Below, in pieces: positions 6,926-12,211 of a DNA stretch of 16,246 nucleotides. Each line of letters starts with the position of its first letter. Position 1 is the first letter of the stretch. A program made the translations under genes and the position numbers. This DNA is from Gemmatimonadota bacterium (GTDB lineage Bacteria; Gemmatimonadota; Gemmatimonadetes; Gemmatimonadales; GWC2-71-9). Below the pieces are notes generated by a model, which saw nothing but the letters and a program-made list of their open reading frames with translations, was not told the origin of the DNA and ran no database searches. The stretch spans positions 1 to 16,246 of the forward strand of contig QHTS01000082.1 in the NCBI GenBank assembly GCA_003220905.1. Reading direction: 5' to 3'.

Positions 6926-7900
6926 ATTCTGTTGGTCTGCGCGGCGGGAGCGTGCGGTGCCGCCGACGGCCCGCGCGTCACCGTCACCATCCCGCCGGGC
7001 TCCACCCTCGACGCCGCCGTCGACTCTCTCGCCGCCAACCACGTGATCAACCATCCCGGCTCGTTCCGGCTGTACGCCAGGCTGCGCGGGCTGGCAGGCT
7101 CGCTCAAGAGCGGCGTGTACCTGCTGCGCCAGAACGAGTCGTGGTCCGACGTGGTCGCGGCGCTGGAGCGCGGCCGGGGGGTCGAGCAACGCTTCACCGT
7201 GCGAGAGGGCTTGCGGCTCGCCGAGGTGGCCGACCTCGCCCGGGGCCAGCTCAGGATTCCCCGGGACTCCTTCCTGGCGGCCGCCGAGGACTCCGTGCTG
7301 CTGACCAGCGTCGGTCTTCCCGCCGAGGCGCCCAGCGCCGAGGGATACCTGTTCCCCACGACGTACCTGCTGCCGCTCGGCATCGGCGCGCGGGAGCTGG
7401 TCCGCGTCATGACGCACCAGTTCACCCAGCAGTGGAGCCCGGAGTGGCAGGCCCGGCTCGACTCCTTGCACTTCTCGCGGCACGAACTCGTCACCCTGGC
7501 GTCGATTGTCGAGGCGGAGGTGCGCTACGACCCCGACCGGCCGTTCGTCTCCGCGGTCTACCACAACCGGCTGAAACGGGGGATGAGGCTCGAGGCCGAC
7601 CCGACGGTGAGCTACGCCTATGGACGGCGCCTCAGGAGAGTGTGGGAGAAGAACCTGGCGGTGCGCTCACCCTACAACACGTATCTGCACGCCGGGCTCC
7701 CGCCCGGCCCCATCGGCCAGCCGGGTCGCGCCGGCCTCGTCGCGGCGCTCTATCCCGCCGACGTGCCGTTCCTGTACTTCGTGGCCCAGCCCGACGGCAA
7801 GCACATCTTCTCGGCCACCTACGCCGAGCACCTGGCCGCCATCCAGCGCGTCAAGCAATTGCGGCGCGCAGCGCGCGCGCCGCAGCGCCAGGGTCGGTAG
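6845..7900 (+). CDS. mltG: Endolytic transglycosylase MltG
   Basis: 351 aa from the ATG at 6845; a GTG at 6839 overlapping the ruvX stop is an alternative in the same frame. MltG cuts nascent peptidoglycan glycan strands at the outer face of the cytoplasmic membrane and sets glycan length. Visible: a short hydrophobic segment at residues 26-40 (RILLVCAAGACGAA) serving as anchor or lipoprotein-type signal, a LysM-like region at 45-110 (IPPGSTLDAAVDSLAANHVI), then the YceG core with EGYLFPTTY (166-174), LASIVEAEV (218-226; Glu223 matches the catalytic Glu), LEADPTVSYAYG (249-260) and SPYNTYLHAGLPPGPIG (275-291). Oddity: the ~25 residues before the hydrophobic segment are encoded by heptad element B, giving the 7-aa periodic peptide FRIPHSA. 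The last 50 bases overlap thiE on the other strand. Confidence 0.95.
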   Translation: MRNAECGVRNGGTSFARKFRIPHSAFRILLVCAAGACGAADGPRVTVTIPPGSTLDAAVDSLAANHVINHPGSFRLYARLRGLAGSLKSGVYLLRQNESWSDVVAALERGRGVEQRFTVREGLRLAEVADLARGQLRIPRDSFLAAAEDSVLLTSVGLPAEAPSAEGYLFPTTYLLPLGIGARELVRVMTHQFTQQWSPEWQARLDSLHFSRHELVTLASIVEAEVRYDPDRPFVSAVYHNRLKRGMRLEADPTVSYAYGRRLRRVWEKNLAVRSPYNTYLHAGLPPGPIGQPGRAGLVAALYPADVPFLYFVAQPDGKHIFSATYAEHLAAIQRVKQLRRAARAPQRQGR

Positions 7901-8486
7901 CCCCCCCTCCCCACACCGCGCCGATGACCGCGACCCCGGCCGCCCCAGCCCGCACGACGGCGGCCGCGTTGGCCACGGTAACACCGCCGATCCCGATCAC
8001 CGGCGTACCGGCGGGGGCGAGCTGTGCGAGTCGCCGGAATCCCTCGGCCCCGAGCGGCGCGCCGGCATCGGACTTGTTCGCGGTGGCGAAGCAGGGACCG
8101 ACGCTCCAGTAGTCCGCGGGCCACGCGCGTCCCCGCTCCGCCTCGGCCGGTGAGCCGACCGAGAGGCCAAGCAGGAAGCCGGGCGGCACGTGGGGGCGGA
8201 GCCGGTCGAGGGGCGGGTCCTCCTGGCCGAGGTGCGCCCCGGCCGCGCCGGCCGCGAGCGCCACGTCCACACGGTCGTTCACGATCACCGGCACCGCGAG
8301 CGCGCCGACGAGCGCGCGGGCCAGCGCCAGAACCTCGCGGGGCGGTGCATCTTTCAGGCGCACTTGGATGATGGTGGCCCCTTCCCCGCCCGCCGCGGCT
8401 CGGCGGCACATCTCGACCGGATCGCGCCCCTTGAGAAGCCCCGAGTCCGTGATCACCATCAAGCGCAACTGACGACCTAGTGCCAT
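7851..8486 (-). CDS. thiE: Thiamine-phosphate synthase (ThiE)
   Basis: A 211-aa TIM-barrel enzyme that joins the pyrimidine (HMP-PP) and thiazole (THZ-P) halves of thiamine to give thiamine phosphate. Motifs in order: MVITDSG (10-16), IIQVRLKD (39-46; the usual Gln-x-Arg-Glu-Lys has Leu in place of Glu), VPVIVNDRVDVALAAGAAGAHLGQED (split around 65-90, with Asn70 and Asp71), WSVGPCFATANKSDAG (127-142, phosphate-binding Lys138) and IGIGGVTVANAAAVVRAGAAGVAVIGA (164-190). The ATG at 8486 has AGGG nine bases upstream and is preferred over the ATG at 8459, which would leave almost no N-terminus. That ATG shares two bases with the ATG of aroH on the other strand (CATG). The 3' end overlaps mltG by 50 nt. 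No TPP riboswitch can fit between the starts, and I see none; no other thi gene is nearby. Confidence 0.95.
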   Translation of the reverse strand: MALGRQLRLMVITDSGLLKGRDPVEMCRRAAAGGEGATIIQVRLKDAPPREVLALARALVGALAVPVIVNDRVDVALAAGAAGAHLGQEDPPLDRLRPHVPPGFLLGLSVGSPAEAERGRAWPADYWSVGPCFATANKSDAGAPLGAEGFRRLAQLAPAGTPVIGIGGVTVANAAAVVRAGAAGVAVIGAVWGGGATDPGAAARALRAAIA

Positions 8487-8853
8487 GAGCAAAACCCTGC
8501 GTGGACTGCGCGGCGCGACCACCGCCGCGGCGAACACCGGCGAGGCGATCCTGGACGCGACGGCCGAGCTGTTGCGCGCGCTCCAGGACGCGAACGGCTT
8601 CCGGCCCGAGGAGGTCGAGAGCGCCATCTTCACGTCATCCCCGGACCTCACCGCGGAGTACCCCGCGCGCGCCGCGCGCCTGCTCGGCTGGAAAGATGTG
8701 CCTCTGCTCGGCGCGGCGGAGGTCGCGGTGCCCGACGGCGTGCCGCGCTGTATCCGCGTCCTGCTCCACTTCTACACCGCGAAGCCGCAGCGCGAGCTGA
8801 AACATATGTATCTGCGGGACGCGGCCAAGCTGCGCCCGGACCGGAAAAAGTGA
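8485..8853 (+). CDS. aroH: AroH-type (monofunctional) chorismate mutase
   Basis: 122 aa, the size of the Bacillus subtilis AroH family. It converts chorismate to prephenate for phenylalanine and tyrosine synthesis, as a cytoplasmic trimer. Signature residues: RGLRGATT (6-13; Arg9 corresponds to Arg7 of B. subtilis), SPDLTAEYPARAARLLGW (52-69; Tyr59 in place of Phe57, Arg65 matching Arg63), Glu79 matching Glu78, RCIRVLL (88-94; Arg91 matching catalytic Arg90) and HMYLRDA (107-113; Tyr109 matching Tyr108). The position of B. subtilis Cys75 appears to hold Gly. The start is fixed by the need for Arg9. There is no obvious Shine-Dalgarno. The stop overlaps the GTG of the next gene (GTGA), so this is the first gene of a plus-strand operon. 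Confidence 0.95.
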   Translation: MSKTLRGLRGATTAAANTGEAILDATAELLRALQDANGFRPEEVESAIFTSSPDLTAEYPARAARLLGWKDVPLLGAAEVAVPDGVPRCIRVLLHFYTAKPQRELKHMYLRDAAKLRPDRKK

Positions 8854-10052
8854 CGGACAGCCGAACCGTCGGACGGTCGGACAGTCCGGTCACGGCGCGT
8901 TCCGTCATCGTGTCCGCGAAGGGCGCCGCGCGCTGGCAAGCGGGGCATCCCTGGATCTATCGCACCGACCTCTACGACGAGCCGCGCGAGACACCCGGCG
9001 TCGCCAGCGTCACCGACCGTCGCGGGCGGCACCTCGGTCAAGCCCTCTACTCCCCCACTTCGGAAATCCGGCTGCGCCTGCTCACAACCGGGCGCGAGCC
9101 GATCGACGCGACCTGGTGGGCCGACCGGATCACCGCGGCCGTGCGGCGGCGGGCCGGCATCCCGGCCACTGCGTACCGCGTGGTCCACGGCGAAGGGGAC
9201 GGGCTGCCGTCCCTCGTGGTGGATCGCTACGGACCGTACGTGGTGGCGCAGCTGCTCTCGGCCGGCCTCGAGCAGGTGCGTGCGGACGTGCTGGACGGGA
9301 TCGGCGCCGCGCTCGCCCCCGAAGGGATCCTGCTCCGCAACGACACCACGGTGCGGCGCCACGAGGGACTGCCGCTCGAGGTCGTGCCGGCGCGCGGCAC
9401 GGTCCCGGACACGGTGGCCGTGGAGGAGGCCGGCGTGCGCTACCTCGCCGCACCGCGCACGGGTCAGAAGACGGGGGCGTTCCTCGACCAGCGCGAGAAC
9501 CGCGTCCTCGTGGGGGAGCACACGGGCGGGGGCCGGGCGCTCGACCTGTTCACCTACCACGGCTCGTTCGCGCTCCACCTCGCCCGGCGCGCCGGCGAGG
9601 TGATGGCGGTGGACTCGAGCGCCGATGCGTTGGCGCGGGGGCGCGAGAACGCCGCGCTCAACGAGCTCACGAACATCACCTGGCGCGAGGCCAACGCGTT
9701 CGACCTGTTGCGCGAGCTGGAGCGGCGGGAAGAGCTGTTCGACACGATCGTGCTCGACCCCCCGGCGTTCGCCAAGTCGAAGCAGAGCGTTCCCCGGGCG
9801 CTCGCCGGCTACAAGGAGATCAACCTCCGCGCCATGCGCCTCGTGGCCCGCGGCGGGGTGCTGTTCACCTGTTCCTGCTCGTACCATGTGAGCCGGGCCG
9901 TCTTCCTCGACATGTTGGGGGACGCCGCCCGGGATGCGGGCCGCCGCCTCCAGATCCTCGCCGTCACCGGGGCGGGCCGGGACCACCCGGAGCTGGTCAC
10001 CGTACCGGAGACCGGCTACCTGAAGGGCGCCCTCCTCCGGGCCGTTGACTAA
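8850..10052 (+). CDS. RlmI-like 23S rRNA (cytosine-5) methyltransferase, PUA domain
   Basis: 400 aa. Residues ~18-80 form a PUA-like RNA-binding domain (AKGAARWQAGHPWIYRTD). The middle linker is followed by a class I SAM methyltransferase: GQKTGAFLDQRENR (205-218), SAM motif I ALDLFTYHGSFAL (230-242), Asp255 at the end of the second strand, motif IV DPPAFAKSK (303-311), and TCSCSYHV (340-347) carrying the candidate catalytic Cys. This layout matches RlmI/RlmK-L C-half proteins that make m5C in 23S rRNA (position 1962 in E. coli); the exact target here is inferred. GTG at 8850 overlaps the aroH stop by 4 nt. The first ~17 residues (TDSRTVGRSDSPV) are encoded by degenerate repeat sequence F; a GTG at 8910 (residue 21) is a credible alternative start that would exclude it. 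Confidence 0.92.
   Translation: MTDSRTVGRSDSPVTARSVIVSAKGAARWQAGHPWIYRTDLYDEPRETPGVASVTDRRGRHLGQALYSPTSEIRLRLLTTGREPIDATWWADRITAAVRRRAGIPATAYRVVHGEGDGLPSLVVDRYGPYVVAQLLSAGLEQVRADVLDGIGAALAPEGILLRNDTTVRRHEGLPLEVVPARGTVPDTVAVEEAGVRYLAAPRTGQKTGAFLDQRENRVLVGEHTGGGRALDLFTYHGSFALHLARRAGEVMAVDSSADALARGRENAALNELTNITWREANAFDLLRELERREELFDTIVLDPPAFAKSKQSVPRALAGYKEINLRAMRLVARGGVLFTCSCSYHVSRAVFLDMLGDAARDAGRRLQILAVTGAGRDHPELVTVPETGYLKGALLRAVD
8854..8891. repeat. Degenerate short repeat F (8-bp units) in the rlmI-like 5' end
   Basis: GTCGGACG (8868-8875), GTCGGACA (8876-8883) then GTCCGGTC (8884-8891), the last being partly the inverted complement; CGGAC-A-GTCCG is an 11-nt palindrome. It starts immediately after the aroH stop, like the heptad elements, but the period is 8 and only two direct units are clear. 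Translated inside the rlmI-like gene if the GTG at 8850 is used. Confidence 0.4.
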
Positions 10053-10085
10053 ACCGCTGTCCCTTACAACCTTGCAGTCCTGTCC

Positions 10086-10940
10086 ATGCCGGCGTCCGCC
10101 CTGGTCCGCCGAGTCTTCATCGGCCTCCTCGTCGCCAACCTGGCGGTCGTAGGGGTCAAGCTGGCGGTGGGGCTCACGTCCGGCTCCCTCGCCGTGCTCG
10201 GCGGGGCGGTGGATTCGTGCGTGGATGCGCTCAACAACGTGCTCGCCCTGATCGTCGTGCGGGTGGCCGCGAAGGAGCCCGATGAGGACCACCCGTACGG
10301 TCACGGGAAGTTCGAGACGCTGGGGGCGCTGGCGATCGTGGGATTCCTGTCGATCACCTGCTTCGAGCTGGTGCGAGGGGCGGTCAATCACTTCGTGAGC
10401 GGCACGCATCGGGTCGACGTCAGCGACTTTCAGCTGGCACTGCTGGTTCTCACGCTCGGCGTGAACCTGCTCATCACGTGGTACGAGCACCGCCGCGGGA
10501 TCGAGCTCGGCAGCGAGCTGCTCGTCGCGGACGCGGCCCACACCCGCGCCGATGTCTTCATCACGGTCGGCATCCTCGTGGGGATCCTGCTCACGCGACA
10601 GGGGTGGTGGTGGGCCGATTCGACCGTCGCGATCATCGTAGCCCTGGCGATCGTGCTCGTGGCCTATCGCATCCTCGCGCGCACGGTGCCGGTGCTCGTG
10701 GACCAGCGCGCCATCCCGACGCGCGACATCCAAGACGCCGCCCAGGCCGTCCCGGGCGTGAAAAGCGCCTACGGCATCCGCTCGCGCGGGCCCTCCGACC
10801 TGCGCTACGCCGAGGTGACGGTGTGCGTCGACCGTCACGCGGACGTGGAGTCCGCGCACGCCATCGCCGACCAGGTGGAGGAGCGGCTCAAGCGCGACCT
10901 GCGGCTGCACGAAGTCACCGTGCACGTCGAGCCATGCTGA
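10086..10940 (+). CDS. Cation diffusion facilitator (CDF) family metal/proton antiporter
   Basis: 284 aa. CDF transporters export divalent metals (Zn, Fe, Mn, Co, Cd) from the cytoplasm in exchange for protons. Six membrane helices fit residues 8-30, 38-60, 80-100, 117-133, 155-170 and 175-195. The helix-2 metal residues are Asp43 and Asp47 (GGAVDSCVDALNN), the helix-5 residues are His152 and Asp156 (ADAAHTRADVFIT), the same DD-HD set as Zn/Cd-type FieF/YiiP. HPYGHGKFETLG at 69-80 is the conserved cytosolic-loop signature. The C-terminal ~85 residues are the cytoplasmic ferredoxin-like dimerisation domain (VPGVKSAYGIRSRG... HVEPC). The specific metal cannot be read from the sequence. It starts 33 nt after the rlmI-like gene and overlaps the next gene by 7 nt. 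Confidence 0.94.
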   Translation: MPASALVRRVFIGLLVANLAVVGVKLAVGLTSGSLAVLGGAVDSCVDALNNVLALIVVRVAAKEPDEDHPYGHGKFETLGALAIVGFLSITCFELVRGAVNHFVSGTHRVDVSDFQLALLVLTLGVNLLITWYEHRRGIELGSELLVADAAHTRADVFITVGILVGILLTRQGWWWADSTVAIIVALAIVLVAYRILARTVPVLVDQRAIPTRDIQDAAQAVPGVKSAYGIRSRGPSDLRYAEVTVCVDRHADVESAHAIADQVEERLKRDLRLHEVTVHVEPC

Positions 10941-11785
10941 GCCTCTCGGGGGACCAGCGCTCCCGGACCACGCGGCGGCCGCCGCGCTCGCTCAAGCAGG
11001 AGTACCAGGAGTTCCTGCTGCAGCGCATCGAGGAGTACAAGAACGCGCTCACACGAGCGGACCTGCTGGAGATCGGCGACGAGGCGGTACGCGAGCTCGA
11101 GGAGAGCGCCGCAGGGCAGTACCTCCTCACCGAGGTGCTGCTGCTCGAGCACGTCGATCGCATCATCGCCCGGCGCCTGCGATTGCCCTCGTTCCCGCGC
11201 TGGCGCCAGAAGCATCGAGCGCTGCGCGCGGCGCAGCGCGCCCCCACGCACTGGGGCCTCGAATCGGATGGCCCGCTCGTCGGCGCCGTGCGCCGCCTCG
11301 AGCCTGGCGACCTGGCCCTCGTGGTCGGCGCCGCCGCGCTTCCCGCCGCCCTGTTCATCGCGGCGCACGACGCCGAGGTCTTCCTCGTCGATCACGACCT
11401 CGGGGCCGTCGAAGCCGCCGAGAGCCGGGCCGTCACCGAGGAGCTTGCCGGGCGGTTCCAGGCGCTCGTCGTCACCTTCGGCAGCTGGTTCCCGGACGTG
11501 GCGCCGAGCCTGGTGCTCATCGATCCCGCCGCCCTCGCGCCGGCGCGCGCGCGGGACCGGCAGGCGCTGCTGGCCGAGCTGCAAGTGCGCACGCGCCCCG
11601 GCGGCGTGCACGTGATCCTCCCCAGCCCGGCGGCGCGCGAGGTGATCCCGCTCGCCCCCGAGGCGCTGCAGGCCCAGTACGGCGGCTGGGAAATCGTCCG
11701 CCGCCGCCGCAGCAAGGCGAGCGCCGGGTTCACGGCGACGAAACCGGAGCGTCAGCTGGACACGGCTGTACACGTGTCGGAGTGA
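10934..11785 (+). CDS. Hypothetical protein with degenerate class I methyltransferase-like domain
   Basis: 283 aa, starting at an ATG inside the last codons of the CDF gene (ATGCTGA). Residues 18-105 are a charged, mainly helical region with possible coiled-coil stretches (LKQEYQEFLLQRIEEYKNAL; VRELEESAAGQYLLTEVLLLEHVDRII). Residues 120-235 look like a Rossmann-type methyltransferase fold: first strand DLALVVGAAALPAALFIA (126-143), second strand ending in an acidic pair VFLVDHD (149-155), a later strand APSLVLIDPAAL (190-201) and RTRPGGVHVILPSP (219-232) equivalent to the post-motif-III region. The motif I glycines are largely replaced by alanine, so SAM binding is doubtful. I do not recognise the family. 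Tight coupling with the metal exporter and rRNA methyltransferase suggests co-expression; a non-catalytic or structural role is possible. Confidence 0.75.
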   Translation: MLSLSGDQRSRTTRRPPRSLKQEYQEFLLQRIEEYKNALTRADLLEIGDEAVRELEESAAGQYLLTEVLLLEHVDRIIARRLRLPSFPRWRQKHRALRAAQRAPTHWGLESDGPLVGAVRRLEPGDLALVVGAAALPAALFIAAHDAEVFLVDHDLGAVEAAESRAVTEELAGRFQALVVTFGSWFPDVAPSLVLIDPAALAPARARDRQALLAELQVRTRPGGVHVILPSPAAREVIPLAPEALQAQYGGWEIVRRRRSKASAGFTATKPERQLDTAVHVSE

Positions 11786-11798
11786 AGACTCGGGCGAC

Positions 11799-11909
11799 GT
11801 CGTCTGTCGTCCGTCGTCCGTACTCCGTTGTCCGTAAATAACTAACCAGACAACCCCTGCGGCAGGCGACTTGCTAGGGGCGACGGACAACGGATAACGG
11901 ATAACGGAC
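11799..11909. repeat. Heptad inverted-array element D with nested hairpin loop
   Basis: Left arm: GTCGTCT, GTCGTCC, GTCGTCC, GTACTCC, GTTGTCC (11799-11833). Right arm: GACGGAC, AACGGAT, AACGGAT, AACGGAC (11882-11909), inverted relative to the left. The 48-nt loop contains a smaller inverted repeat, CCCCT and AGGGG (about 11855-11880). Polarity is opposite to elements A-C: pyrimidine-rich arm first. The element fills nearly the whole gap between the 283-aa gene (stop 11785) and the 57-aa gene (ATG 11914). Confidence 0.85.
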
Positions 11910-11913
11910 GACC

Positions 11914-12087
11914 ATGACTAGCCTTCCCCTAGTTCTCGACGACGACGAGCCGATCGGTATCATTCTACGGGCCGGCCGGAAGATGCTGCGCCCGGCGAAG
12001 ATCTGGGCCTACTGCTGGTTTACGGACGAGGCCGAGGGGGGGACGGGCGATCACACGCACCGTCATCTGCCCGAGCACATCGACTGA
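11914..12087 (+). CDS. Small 57-aa protein with His-rich C-terminus
   Basis: ATG at 11914, stop TGA at 12085-12087. No recognised family. The N-terminal half has an acidic stretch (LDDDEPIG, residues 8-15) then a basic stretch (RAGRKMLRPAK, residues 19-29), followed by aromatic IWAYCWF with one Cys and a C-terminal DHTHRHLPEHID containing four His and three acidic residues within 12 residues, which could bind a metal. No signal peptide. Support for it being real: codon usage with G/C third positions like its neighbours, and a strong hairpin terminator directly after the stop. Against it: no Shine-Dalgarno, and a repeat array ends four bases before the ATG. It could be a short conserved protein or a chance open frame. 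Confidence 0.45.
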   Translation: MTSLPLVLDDDEPIGIILRAGRKMLRPAKIWAYCWFTDEAEGGTGDHTHRHLPEHID

Positions 12088-12089
12088 CG

Positions 12090-12127
12090 CGCGAGCGGGG
12101 CCGGCCCAGAGCCGGCCCTTCGCGTTT
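12090..12127 (+). terminator. Strong stem-loop terminator after the small gene
   Basis: GGGCCGGC (12098-12105) and GCCGGCCC (12111-12118) pair perfectly with a 5-nt loop; flanking CGCGA (12090-12094) and TCGCG (12120-12124) extend the stem past a small bulge. It is followed by only three T residues, so it is a weak intrinsic terminator by E. coli standards, but position three bases after a stop codon supports the role. Confidence 0.6.
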
Positions 12128-12159
12128 CAGCAGGTATCCTCTTTGCAAACCAGGTAGTT

Positions 12160-12183
12160 GGCCCGGCGGCCGGTTGCCGGGCC
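12160..12183 (+). promoter_or_regulatory. Hairpin in the formate dehydrogenase leader
   Basis: GGCCCGGC (12160-12167) and GCCGGGCC (12176-12183) form a perfect 8-bp stem with an 8-nt loop, 28 nt before the ATG of the formate dehydrogenase gene. It is followed by further CCGGCC sequence that could pair alternatively with the loop. Could be an mRNA leader structure or chance in GC-rich DNA; no known riboswitch motif is recognised. Confidence 0.3.
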
Positions 12184-12211
12184 CCCCGGCCGGGTCTAAG
12201 CTTCAAGGGTC

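Noticed and set aside
8487..8520. TPP riboswitch upstream of thiE
   Set aside because: The upstream region is aroH coding sequence and holds none of the conserved THI-box CTGAGA-type core.
8772..10925. Minus-strand open frame of 717 codons opposite the rlmI-like and CDF genes
   Set aside because: Same antisense effect; no domain, and the plus-strand genes are certain.
11786..12211. tRNA or other structured RNA gene in the largest low-coding region
   Set aside because: No acceptor stem, T-loop (GGTTCGA) or CCA pattern; the region is explained by a heptad array, a small gene and two hairpins.
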